DNA of 64,000 nt from Microbulbifer sp. YPW16. GTDB lineage: Bacteria > Pseudomonadota > Gammaproteobacteria > Pseudomonadales > Cellvibrionaceae. Where the stretch lies: the NCBI RefSeq assembly GCF_021290385.1, contig NZ_CP089928.1, positions 3,986,001-4,050,000 of the forward strand, given 5' to 3'. The position numbers were made by a program, and so were the translations under genes. Below are positions 25,337 through 33,696 of the stretch, piece by piece (position 1 is the stretch's first letter; each line of letters starts with the position of its first letter). The notes below the pieces were generated by a model. The model saw only the letters and a program-made list of their open reading frames with translations, ran no database searches and was not told where the DNA came from.

Positions 25337-26509
25337 ATGTCACAAATAACACTGATAAAAAACGCCCATGTTTTCGCCCCGCGGGATTTTGGAATCTGCG
25401 ATGTGCTGGTGGCCGGGGACAGGATTGCGAAGATCGACCACAACCTCACCCTGCCGGAAAATATCGGCCAGGTGGTGGATGCGGACGGGGCCTGGTTGTT
25501 GCCGGGGCTGGTCGATTCCCTGGTCCATATCAGCGGCGGTGGCGGGGAGGGCGGCTTTGCTTCCCGCACGCCAGAACTGGACCCGCGTGAGGCCTTTGCC
25601 TCCGGGGTGACCACCGTGATCGGCGTGCTGGGTACCGATGCCACCACGCGCACCCTGAATGAACTTTACGGCAAGGCCCGGGCCCTGGATGCCCAGGGAC
25701 TGTCCTGCTATATGCACAGTGGTTCATACCAGTTCCCGGTAAATACCCTTACCGGCAGTGTCCGTACCGACATCATGCTGGTGGACAATATTATTGGCGT
25801 GGGTGAGCTGGCCATTTCCGATCATCGCTCTTCTCACCCGTCGACGGCTGAGCTGTTGAGGGTCGCCTCCGATGCCCGGGTCGCGGGCCTGCTGAGCGGC
25901 AAGAGCGGGGTCATCAGCATCCATGTGGGTGGCTGTGACGGCCGCCTGCAGCCGCTCTTCGATGCGGTCAACAATTCGGATATCCCGATCAGCCAGTTTT
26001 ATCCCACCCATATCAATCGCAACGAGCACCTGCTGCAGCACGGCGTCGAGTTTGCGCAGGCGGGTGGCTTTATCGATTTCACCACATCCACTACGCCGGA
26101 AATCCTGGCGTCGGGCGAGCTGCGCGCCAGCCGTGCACTGCGGGTGGCGCTGGAGTCCGGTGCACCGGAGGACCGCCTGACATTCTCTTCCGATGCCCAG
26201 GGCTCGATGACCAACTTCTGTGACAACGGCACCCTGCAGGATATTGAAGTGGGATCGGTGGCGAGCCTGTTTGACGAATTCCGCCGGGCGGTGCGCGAAG
26301 AGCAGGTGGACTTTGTCAAGGCGCTGCGGGCGGTTACCGCCAATCCGGCAAAAGTGCTCGGATTGCGTCGCAAGGGTGGTATCGGCGAGGGTCTCGATGC
26401 GGACCTGAGCCTGGTGGACCCTGACAGTTTCACCATCCGCCATGTGATGGCGAGGGGGCGCTGGCAGTACTTCGACAGCCAACTGCAATTCCGCGGGGCT
26501 TTCTCCTGA
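25337..26509 (+). CDS. Isoaspartyl dipeptidase (IadA) family amidohydrolase with altered metal ligands
   Basis: The 390-aa protein aligns along its full length with E. coli IadA, the zinc enzyme that splits beta-aspartyl dipeptides. Substrate-recognition residues of IadA are kept: E71 (GGGGEGG), Y131 (SGSYQFP), R164 (SDHRSS), R228 (THINRN), S290. Metal ligands H64, H196, H225 and D286 are also kept. Two differ: the first His of the HxH motif is Leu (L62 in DSLVHI), and the carbamylated bridging Lys is Glu (E157 in GVGELAIS). The reading of CTG at the first position is unambiguous. It may therefore be a mononuclear or Glu-bridged variant. It lies 16 bases after the transporter and 1 base before the regulator. 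In the cyanophycin model it would release Asp and Arg. Confidence 0.85.
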   Translation: MSQITLIKNAHVFAPRDFGICDVLVAGDRIAKIDHNLTLPENIGQVVDADGAWLLPGLVDSLVHISGGGGEGGFASRTPELDPREAFASGVTTVIGVLGTDATTRTLNELYGKARALDAQGLSCYMHSGSYQFPVNTLTGSVRTDIMLVDNIIGVGELAISDHRSSHPSTAELLRVASDARVAGLLSGKSGVISIHVGGCDGRLQPLFDAVNNSDIPISQFYPTHINRNEHLLQHGVEFAQAGGFIDFTTSTTPEILASGELRASRALRVALESGAPEDRLTFSSDAQGSMTNFCDNGTLQDIEVGSVASLFDEFRRAVREEQVDFVKALRAVTANPAKVLGLRRKGGIGEGLDADLSLVDPDSFTIRHVMARGRWQYFDSQLQFRGAFS

Positions 26510-26510
26510 C

Positions 26511-27476
26511 ATGAGTACCCCGGTCGCCGGCAATGTTGCAGTGATACTGCTTCCCGGTTTCCCGATGGGGGCGCTGGGGGTATTGATGGAACGCTTTGCG
26601 TTAGCTGACCAGTCCCCACAGGTCTACAGCCTCGGCGGCACTGCAGTAGCGGCCCGGCACGGTGTAAGGATCCAGGCCGAGGTGCTGCCCGCCGTGCCGG
26701 GTTCCCGGCAGGCCCTGTTTATCTGCGGTGGACGCCAGTATTCAGGCGAGCCGCTATCGGCAGCCATGCACGAGCGGCTCGCGGCACATGCCGGGCGGGC
26801 AGGTAATTGTATTGGTGTCGGCTCGGGCGTTCTTTTACTGGCACAACTTGGCCTCCTGGCGGGGCGGGCCTGCAGTGCCCCGGCAGAGCTGCACTCACAG
26901 CTACGGGCCCAGGAGCCGAGGCTGGCCCTGGCCTCACAGGGGGTGTCACAGGACCGGAATATCTGGACGTGCGCCGACGGGGACATGCTGACCTCGATAC
27001 TCGACTCGTTGCTGGCGGGTTGGCGGGCCCCTGGCAGTGGCCCGGGCGATGCCCCGCGCGGTGAGGTCGGCGACCGGGCACTACTCACCGAGGCCCAGGC
27101 GCTGATGCGCAGCAACCTGTCCGAGCCGCTGACCACCGGCGAGATTGCCGATTACCTGCAGGTTACCAGTAAGAAACTCGAGCGGGTGTTCAAGCGCCTG
27201 TCTGGCCAGCTGCCGGCACGATTCTATATCGGCCTGCGACTGGCCCTTGCCCGCGACCTGTTGCACCACAGTGACCTCAGCATCGAGGAAATTGGCAAGC
27301 GCTGCGGGTTTGGCTCGCCATCACATTTCAGCCGTGCCTTTCGCAATTATTTCGGCTGCACGCCCCGTGAGGAGCGGCAGCATCCTGTTCATCCCGGTTT
27401 TAGCCGGGGCCGCAGTGGGGGCAACCCCGGCTGCGGCCCGACAACGGGAACCACTTACCGCGAGTGTTTACGATGA
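26511..27476 (+). CDS. GlxA-type AraC family transcriptional regulator (DJ-1-like N-terminus)
   Basis: The 321-aa protein has a DJ-1/PfpI glutamine-amidotransferase-like domain (residues 8-180), in which GVGSGVLLLAQLGLLAG corresponds to the nucleophile elbow with Gly where the catalytic Cys would be, so it is a binding rather than an enzymatic domain. Two helix-turn-helix motifs follow in residues 205-300 (GEIADYLQVTSKKLERVFKRL; IEEIGKRCGFGSPSHFSRAF). Relatives such as ArgR/GbdR in Pseudomonas sense arginine or betaine, and an arginine or Asp-Arg signal would fit here. It starts 1 base after the peptidase gene and overlaps the next gene (ATGA), so it is embedded in the operon it probably controls. 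Confidence 0.88.
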   Translation: MSTPVAGNVAVILLPGFPMGALGVLMERFALADQSPQVYSLGGTAVAARHGVRIQAEVLPAVPGSRQALFICGGRQYSGEPLSAAMHERLAAHAGRAGNCIGVGSGVLLLAQLGLLAGRACSAPAELHSQLRAQEPRLALASQGVSQDRNIWTCADGDMLTSILDSLLAGWRAPGSGPGDAPRGEVGDRALLTEAQALMRSNLSEPLTTGEIADYLQVTSKKLERVFKRLSGQLPARFYIGLRLALARDLLHHSDLSIEEIGKRCGFGSPSHFSRAFRNYFGCTPREERQHPVHPGFSRGRSGGNPGCGPTTGTTYRECLR

Positions 27477-28774
27477 TAAAAAGACTGTACCGAACTCTTC
27501 TGATTACCGCCGCTGTCGCTGTTTCCGCCTGTGGCGATGCCCGCGGCGGGGCCAGTGAGATGGCGCCTGCACAGGGGCAGGCCCGTGAAGGCCGGTTGTT
27601 GATTGTGGGCGGCGCGCTGCGCAGTGATAACGCCGCCGTGTACCGGGCGTTTATCGACTCGATCCCGGCCGGCTACCCGGAAGTAGCCATCGTGCCGGCG
27701 GCCTCCGGGCGCCCGGCGCACTATGCCGGGCAGTTCCTGAAGGACCTGCGCGACCACGGGTACAAGGGGCCCGTGCATGTGCTCCCGGTAGCGGTGCGCG
27801 ACGACCCCGACAGCGAGGAGGATGAAAGCACCTGGGCCCGCGGGGCCTTTGATGAGAAGGTGGTCGCCACCATGAGCAGGGTTGGCGGTATCTGGTTCGT
27901 GGGTGGTGACCAGACCCGCATTACCCAGACCCTGGTGGGCCCGGGTGGTGACGATTCCCCGCTCCTGGCCGCGATCCGGGAACAGCTCGCCAGGGGTGCT
28001 GTGGTGGGCGGTACCAGCGCTGGTGCCGCAATCATGAGTAACCCGATGATTGCCGCCGGGGACTCCCTGAGCGCGCTGACCCGGCCGGGGACCGACGAAT
28101 ACGCGGGTATGGAGGCACAGGAATCCGGCCTGCTGGTGGTCAAGCCCGGGCTGGGTTTTTTCCCCGGCGGTATTGTCGACCAGCACTTCGATCGCAAGAG
28201 CCGGCTGGGTCGGCTGATCCGGGCGCTGGCACCGGCGCACAGTGAGGACCTCCGCCTGGGTTATGGTATCGATGAGGATACCGCGGCGATGGTGCACCTG
28301 GATTCCGGGGAGCTGGAGGTGATCGGCAGCGGCAATATGATCCTGGTGGATGCACGCGATGCGCGGTTTGCCGACGAAGGTCGCTTCGCCGTGGACGGGC
28401 TGTTGCTGTCGGTGTTCAGCCACGGCGACAGCTATAACTGGCAAACCGGTGAAAAGCACATGGATGGCGCCCAGACCCGTGACCGGGAGGCATTCTCCTA
28501 CGAGGCGCAGCAGGGCGCTGGCCTGGCGCTGCCCAACAGCCGCCTGGATCACCTGCTGGGATTCTCCCTGCTGGACAACGACAAAAGCCGCGAGCTGCGC
28601 CGCTATGCCTTCAGTGAGGCCGGCGACGGGGTACGATTCCGCTTCGAGCAGACCGATGACAGCCGGGGCTACTGGCGTTACGGTTCCGGTACCAAGGACC
28701 AGTACTCGATCAGCGATGTCAGGCTGTCGGTGGAGCCGGTGGCGGTGGAGATTCACCGGGGAAGCCCTGAATAA
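27473..28774 (+). CDS. Cyanophycinase-type S51 peptidase, lipoprotein
   Basis: The ATG at 27473 overlaps the regulator's stop codon (ATGA), gives 433 aa and begins with a lipoprotein signal with lipobox AVSAC (Cys20); a GTG at 27464 is the other option. The S51 domain spans about residues 40-300, with VGGALRSDN, GGDQ (Q147), the nucleophile S182 in GGTSAGAA and H238 in DQHFDRKSRLGRL, the hallmark segment of cyanophycinase. A beta-rich C-terminal part of about 130 residues (310-433) is not needed for the S51 fold and is of unknown role. It is predicted to be anchored in the outer membrane or periplasm, so it would degrade polymer or oligomers that pass the receptor. It is clearly different in sequence from the secreted paralogue at 18.9 kb. 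Confidence 0.85.
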   Translation: MIKRLYRTLLITAAVAVSACGDARGGASEMAPAQGQAREGRLLIVGGALRSDNAAVYRAFIDSIPAGYPEVAIVPAASGRPAHYAGQFLKDLRDHGYKGPVHVLPVAVRDDPDSEEDESTWARGAFDEKVVATMSRVGGIWFVGGDQTRITQTLVGPGGDDSPLLAAIREQLARGAVVGGTSAGAAIMSNPMIAAGDSLSALTRPGTDEYAGMEAQESGLLVVKPGLGFFPGGIVDQHFDRKSRLGRLIRALAPAHSEDLRLGYGIDEDTAAMVHLDSGELEVIGSGNMILVDARDARFADEGRFAVDGLLLSVFSHGDSYNWQTGEKHMDGAQTRDREAFSYEAQQGAGLALPNSRLDHLLGFSLLDNDKSRELRRYAFSEAGDGVRFRFEQTDDSRGYWRYGSGTKDQYSISDVRLSVEPVAVEIHRGSPE

Positions 28775-28971
28775 ATCCATGGCCCCGCTGGCTTCCAGGC
28801 CCGGCCACTGAATTCTCGCCACCGGGCCGGCGAGAATCGCCAGCCCCGATTGCCGGTTAGTCCGCGGGCGTTACTATGCTCCCGCCCGGAACCCGGGCAC
28901 TGATTCTTTCCCGTTTTATTCCCGGGCCGGGCGCGACCGCGTGCGGGCCGGATCTCTTTGTGGAAAACGAC

Positions 28972-30399
28972 ATGAGCGACACCGCCAACTTTCGTGTGGA
29001 AAAAGACCTGCTGGGCGAGCGGTCGGTACCGGCAGCGGCCTACTACGGGGTGCAGACCCTGCGGGCACTGGAGAACTTCAGTATCAGCGGTATTCCCCTG
29101 AACCACTTTCCCGACCTGGTAACCGCGCTGGCCATGGTCAAGCGTGCCTGTGCCCTGGCCAATAGCGACCTGGGCAAGCTGGACGAGGAACAGCTCGGGG
29201 CGATTGTGCACGCCTGTGATGAGCTGATCGGGGGGCAGCACCACGAGCATTTCTGTGTGGATATGATCCAGGGGGGCGCCGGCACCTCGACCAATATGAA
29301 TGCAAACGAAGTGATCGCCAACCGGGCCCTGGAAATCCTGGGGCGCGAGCGCGGGGATTATGATGCCCTGCATCCCAATATCCACGTCAACATGTCCCAG
29401 TCCACCAATGATGTTTATCCCACGGCACTGCGCCTGTCGATGGTCTTTGGGTTGCGCGGGCTCACTGCCGCCGCGGCCCGGTTGCAGCAGGCGCTGGCGG
29501 AGAAGGGGAGGGAATTCGCCCCGGTCCTGAAAATGGGGCGCACCCAGCTGCAGGATGCGGTACCCATGTCGCTGGGCCAGGAGTTCAATGCCTTCGCCAC
29601 CAATATCGGTGAGGAGGTGGCGCGCCTCAATGAAATGGCCGAGTTGCTGACCGAGGTCAACCTGGGCGGCACCGCCATTGGCACCGGGCTGAATACCGAG
29701 GCGGATTACCGCGACCTGGCCATCGGCCACCTGCGGAGTATCAGCGGTGTACCGGTGAAGGCCGCCGCCGACCTGGTGGAGGCCACTTCGGACATGGGGG
29801 CATTTGTCCTCTTGTCGGGCATGCTCAAGCGCTGCGCGATCAAACTGTCGAAGATATGTAACGACCTGCGGCTGTTGTCCTCCGGTCCCCGCGCCGGACT
29901 CAACGAAATCAACCTGCCGCAGAAGCAGCCGGGCTCATCGATCATGCCGGGCAAGGTCAACCCGGTAATCCCGGAAGCGGTCAACCAGGTGGCCTTTACC
30001 GTGGTCGGCAACGACACCGCCATCACCATGGCCGCCGAGGCCGGGCAGCTGCAGCTGAACGTGATGGAACCGCTGATCGGCTTCAAGCTGCTGGAGTCCA
30101 TCCGCTACCTGGACGCCGCGATGGGATCGCTACAGCGCGACTGCATCCAGGGCATTACCGCCAACGAGGCGGTCTGCCGGGGATACCTGGAGCAGGGCAT
30201 CGGGCTGGTGACGGCGCTCAACCCCTATCTCGGCTACGGCAAGACCTCGGCCATCGCCCAGCGCGCGCTGGCGACCGGGCGCGGCGTGGCGGAGCTGGTG
30301 ATCGAGGAAAAGCTGATGAGCCCGGAGCAACTGGAGGCCCTGCTGAGCCCCGAGGCCATGCTGGCCCCACTGGCCAGCAGGCGCGACCAGCCGGTCTGA
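28972..30399 (+). CDS. aspA: Aspartate ammonia-lyase (aspartase)
   Basis: It converts L-aspartate to fumarate and ammonia in the cytosol. From the ATG at 28972 (MSDTANFRVEKDLLG) the product is 475 aa and matches E. coli AspA (478 aa) closely, with EVNLGGTAIGTG, KICNDLRLLSSGPRAGLNEI and the family signature GSSIMPGKVNP that carries the catalytic serine loop. The AspA-type rather than fumarase-type identity rests on the opening segment (VEKDLLGERSVPA) and on ATSDMGAFV. The frame is open upstream to 28876, but GTGGAAAACGAC places the start at 28972. It lies 197 bases after the lipoprotein cyanophycinase. In this locus it would burn the aspartate half of cyanophycin. Confidence 0.93.
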   Translation: MSDTANFRVEKDLLGERSVPAAAYYGVQTLRALENFSISGIPLNHFPDLVTALAMVKRACALANSDLGKLDEEQLGAIVHACDELIGGQHHEHFCVDMIQGGAGTSTNMNANEVIANRALEILGRERGDYDALHPNIHVNMSQSTNDVYPTALRLSMVFGLRGLTAAAARLQQALAEKGREFAPVLKMGRTQLQDAVPMSLGQEFNAFATNIGEEVARLNEMAELLTEVNLGGTAIGTGLNTEADYRDLAIGHLRSISGVPVKAAADLVEATSDMGAFVLLSGMLKRCAIKLSKICNDLRLLSSGPRAGLNEINLPQKQPGSSIMPGKVNPVIPEAVNQVAFTVVGNDTAITMAAEAGQLQLNVMEPLIGFKLLESIRYLDAAMGSLQRDCIQGITANEAVCRGYLEQGIGLVTALNPYLGYGKTSAIAQRALATGRGVAELVIEEKLMSPEQLEALLSPEAMLAPLASRRDQPV

Positions 30400-30428
30400 A
30401 TGCGCACCGGGGCATTCTTACCCTAGAG

Positions 30429-30483
30429 TGACTGCAGTCAGCTCTTGCGCTATTCCCGCGGCTGGCACTAAAATGTGATCACA
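30429..30483 (+). promoter_or_regulatory. Putative spuC promoter with two palindromic operators
   Basis: TGACTGCAGTCA (30429-30440) is a perfect 12-bp palindrome just upstream of a -35-like TTGCGC (30445-30450). An 18-base spacer leads to TAAAAT (30469-30474), and TGTGATCACA (30474-30483), a perfect 10-bp palindrome, touches the -10 box. This is the layout of an activator site and a repressor site. The regulators are unknown. Confidence 0.45.
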
Positions 30484-30558
30484 AATTGAGGCGGCCGAGC
30501 CGCGGGCCCTGCTTTCCGGCGGGGCCTGGTCGCGCTGTAACCAGTCAGGAGTGAGAAT

Positions 30559-31908
30559 ATGAACAAGAGCGAGCTGCAACAACACGACCGCGAGCACCTG
30601 CTGCACCCGTTTACCGATTTCAATGACCTGGGTAAACAGGGCACCCGCGTGATCACCAATGCCGATGGCGCGTATATCACCGACATTGACGGCAATCGCA
30701 TGCTCGACGGCATGTCCGGCCTGTGGTGCTGTAACCTGGGCTACAGCCGCAATGAGATCGCCGACGCCATTTACGAGCAGCTGCGCACGCTGCCGTTCTA
30801 CAACAGCTTCTTCCAGTGCACCACCGTGCCCTCCATCCAGCTGGCGGACGCCCTGGCAGAGGTGACCCCGGCGCACATGAACAACGTCTTCTTTACCGGT
30901 TCCGGTTCCGAGGCCAACGATACCAACCTGCGTATCATCCGCCGCTACTGGGACCTGAAAGAGCAGCCGGAAAAGCGCATCGTGATCTCGCGCAAGAACG
31001 CCTATCACGGTTCCACCATCGGCGGCGCCAGCCTGGGCGGCATGAACGGCATGCACAAGCAGTTCCAGGCGCTGGATTACATCGAGCATATCCAGCAGCC
31101 TTACTGGTTCGGCGAAGGTGCCGATATGTCCCCGGAAGAGTTCGGTGTCCAGGCGGCGCGCAGCCTGGACGAGAAAATCCAGGAACTGGGCCCGGAAAAG
31201 GTGGCGGCATTTATTGCCGAGCCGATCCAGGGCGCTGGCGGTGTGATCATCCCGCCGGAGACCTACTGGCCGGAAGTGAAAAAGGTACTCGACCAGTACG
31301 ATATCCTGCTGGTGATGGACGAGGTGATCTTTGGTTTCGGCCGTACCGGTGAATGGTTTGGCGCCGACTACTACGGTATGAAGCCGGACCTGATGACTTT
31401 CGCCAAGGCGGTGACCAATGGCTACTTCCCCCTGGGCGGCACCATGGTCAGCGACCGCGTTGCCGAGGTAATCAAGTCGAAGGGCGGGGAATTCACCCAC
31501 GGCTACACTTACTCCGCACACCCGGCAGCCTGTATGGCCGGCCTGGCCACCATCAATATCCTGCGCAATGAGAACATCATCGGCAATGTGCGCGATGTGA
31601 CCGGTCCCTACCTGGCCAAGCGCTGGGCAGAGCTGGCGGATCACCCGATTGTCGGTGAGGCCCGCAGCCTGGGTATGGTGGGTGCGCTGGAACTGGTGAA
31701 GGACAAGTCCAGCCGTGCGCGATTCGATGAGGATTGCACTGCCGGCGGTGTCTGCCGCGACATGAGCATCAAAAATGGCCTGGTCATGCGCGCAACCGGT
31801 GACACGATGATTATCGCGCCGCCGCTGATTATCACCACCGAGCAGGTTGACGAGCTGGTGGATAAGGCGCACCGCGCGCTGGATGATACTGCCAAGGCTC
31901 TGGCGTAA
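30559..31908 (+). CDS. spuC: Putrescine--pyruvate aminotransferase, SpuC type (class III)
   Basis: This PLP enzyme moves the amino group of putrescine (or a related diamine/omega-amino acid) to pyruvate, forming 4-aminobutanal and alanine. The 449-aa sequence tracks Pseudomonas SpuC closely, for example GLWCCNLGY, LPFYNSFFQ, FTGSGSEAND, AFIAEPIQGAGGVI and DEVIFGFGRTGEWFG; the PLP lysine lies in MTFAKAVTNGY. Its own promoter region contains two palindromes. TCAGGAGTGAGA is a good ribosome-binding site. Polyamines arise from arginine, which links this gene to the peptidases upstream. An aminotransferase acting on beta-alanine or aromatic amines is possible, because class III members share these motifs. 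Confidence 0.85.
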   Translation: MNKSELQQHDREHLLHPFTDFNDLGKQGTRVITNADGAYITDIDGNRMLDGMSGLWCCNLGYSRNEIADAIYEQLRTLPFYNSFFQCTTVPSIQLADALAEVTPAHMNNVFFTGSGSEANDTNLRIIRRYWDLKEQPEKRIVISRKNAYHGSTIGGASLGGMNGMHKQFQALDYIEHIQQPYWFGEGADMSPEEFGVQAARSLDEKIQELGPEKVAAFIAEPIQGAGGVIIPPETYWPEVKKVLDQYDILLVMDEVIFGFGRTGEWFGADYYGMKPDLMTFAKAVTNGYFPLGGTMVSDRVAEVIKSKGGEFTHGYTYSAHPAACMAGLATINILRNENIIGNVRDVTGPYLAKRWAELADHPIVGEARSLGMVGALELVKDKSSRARFDEDCTAGGVCRDMSIKNGLVMRATGDTMIIAPPLIITTEQVDELVDKAHRALDDTAKALA

Positions 31909-31919
31909 ACTCTGTCCCA

Positions 31920-31950
31920 GCGGGCGCCGCCGGCGCCCGCTTCGCTTTTT
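31920..31950 (+). terminator. Hairpin between spuC and the glutamate ligase gene
   Basis: GCGGGCGCC-GCC-GGCGCCCGC is an exact 9-bp stem, followed after TTCGC by a run of five T. It could partially end spuC transcription and reduce expression of the following gene. Confidence 0.5.
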
Positions 31951-31977
31951 GGCCACCTTTTTATTGCCAGGCTATTT

Positions 31978-33363
31978 ATGTCAGAAGAACAACGATTCTC
32001 CCCGTCCCCGGAGATTCTCGACGCATCGGAAACCTTCCTGCGCGAGCATCCCGACCTGAAGTGGATCGAGGGCTTTGCCTTTGATATCAACGGTATCCCC
32101 CGCGGCAAGTGGCTGCCGGCCGAGGCTGCAGACAAGCTGCTGAAGGGCGGCCTGCAGATGCCGCGCAGTGCCGTCAGCCTGGATGTCTGGGGCCGGGATA
32201 TCGAGAACAGCCCGCTGGTGTTTGCCAGCGGCGACAGTGATGGGGTCTGTGTGCCCGTGTCGCCAATTTCCATGGCGCCCTGGCACCGGGAGAAAACCGC
32301 ACAACTGCACATGCAGCTGCACGAGGCAGACGGTTCACCGCTGTACGCGGATCCCCGCACCCAGTTGCAGCGGGTAGTCGAGCGGCTGGGTGAGCTGGGT
32401 TACCGCGCTGTCTGCGCCACCGAGCTTGAGTTTTACCTGCTGCGTGAAGATGCAGACCACCTGGCCCGGCCGCGACCGGTCAGCGACAACGACGCCGACC
32501 TGGTGCCATCCACCGACGTCTATGACCTGTCAGAGCTGGATGCCCAGCGGCATTTCTTTGCCGACGTGCGCGCGGCCTGCGAGGAGCAGGGGATCCCCGC
32601 GGATTCGATCCTGTCGGAATGCGCACCGGGCCAGTTCGAGATCAACCTGCTGCACAGCGCCGACCCGGTGAAAGTGGCGGACCAGACCCTGCTGTTCAAG
32701 CGGTTGTTGAAAGGTGTGGCCCGGAGCCACGGCCTGAGGGTCAGCACCATGGCCAAGCCCTTCGGGGACCAGGCCGGTAATGGCATGCATGTCCACATGA
32801 GCCTGATCGACCAGGACGGCAAGAATGTCTTCAACGATGGTTCTGACCAGGGTACGGACCTGCTGCGTTACGCCGCCGCGGGGATGCTGGCGACGGCGAA
32901 CGACGCCATGGCGGTGTTCGCCCCCCATGCAAACTCCTATCGGCGCTTCCAGGAGAGTTCCCACGCCCCGCTGAATCTGTGCTGGGGGTACGACAACCGC
33001 ACCACCACACTGCGGGTGCCGGCAAGTGACCCGGAAGCGCGCCGCATCGAGCACCGGATCGCAGGTGCCGATGTGAATCCCTACCTGGTGCTGGCGGCTA
33101 TCCTGGCGGGTGTCTGTCACGGAATCGAGCAGCAGCTGGAGGCCCCTGCGCCTGTTGAGGGGGACGCCTACCAGGTGGAAAGCGAGCAGCTGGTCAATAC
33201 GTGGGGCGCTGCACTCCAGCGTTTTGAGCAGAGTGCCCTGTGGCAGAAATACCTCGACCCGCGGTTTGTGGAGCTGTTTGTGTTGCTCAAGCGGCAGGAG
33301 CTTGCGGAGATCGACGCCCGGGTTACCGATGTGGAATACCAGAGTTACCTGCATCGCGTGTGA
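31978..33363 (+). CDS. spuB: Glutamine synthetase family protein, glutamate--putrescine ligase type
   Basis: This ATP-dependent ligase is predicted to join glutamate to a diamine (gamma-glutamylputrescine synthetase, PuuA/SpuI/SpuB type). It has 461 aa, the size of PuuA (472). Glutamine-synthetase fold signatures are the FDINGIPRGKW opening, ATELEFYLL (metal Glu), APGQFEINLLH, FGDQAGNGMHVHMSL and the R in NRTTTLRVP. The acid-stretch insert and adenylylation Tyr typical of GlnA are absent. It lies 69 bases after spuC on the same strand, a pairing known from polyamine catabolism loci. Which of the spuB/spuI/puuA subtypes it is cannot be settled by eye. Confidence 0.85.
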   Translation: MSEEQRFSPSPEILDASETFLREHPDLKWIEGFAFDINGIPRGKWLPAEAADKLLKGGLQMPRSAVSLDVWGRDIENSPLVFASGDSDGVCVPVSPISMAPWHREKTAQLHMQLHEADGSPLYADPRTQLQRVVERLGELGYRAVCATELEFYLLREDADHLARPRPVSDNDADLVPSTDVYDLSELDAQRHFFADVRAACEEQGIPADSILSECAPGQFEINLLHSADPVKVADQTLLFKRLLKGVARSHGLRVSTMAKPFGDQAGNGMHVHMSLIDQDGKNVFNDGSDQGTDLLRYAAAGMLATANDAMAVFAPHANSYRRFQESSHAPLNLCWGYDNRTTTLRVPASDPEARRIEHRIAGADVNPYLVLAAILAGVCHGIEQQLEAPAPVEGDAYQVESEQLVNTWGAALQRFEQSALWQKYLDPRFVELFVLLKRQELAEIDARVTDVEYQSYLHRV

Positions 33364-33525
33364 TGCGTCACAGCTCAAGTGCCGGCGCCGGCCTGTTGTG
33401 AGCAGAAAAAGATGGGATTCGCGACTGCCACTGGCTGCGGCAAAAATTCCTCTGCTATACCTAGAGTCAGACAGGCAAACAGCGTGTCTTAAGCTCTCCT
33501 CCTGAAAGTGTGTTCGAGAAAACTG

Positions 33526-33552
33526 GCCCGCCAATTGGCGGGCATTTTTTTT
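33526..33552 (+). terminator. Rho-independent terminator after the spuC-spuB pair
   Basis: GCCCGCC-AATT-GGCGGGC is an exact 7-bp stem followed by A and a run of eight T. It ends the polyamine genes. The rest of the 333-base gap up to ompW shows only an AT-rich segment (33565-33660) where the porin promoter is likely. Confidence 0.9.
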
Positions 33553-33696
33553 GCGATGACGAGTAAGTGGAAAATTAATTTCTTTGATTTATTCCTGTTT
33601 TAGGCGAGCCTTTCTGCAGCCCGCAAAACCCCACCTATACTGTTTGTAACCGCACATGCGGCGAAGGAGCTTTTTAGCGTTACAAGGAGTTACCCC

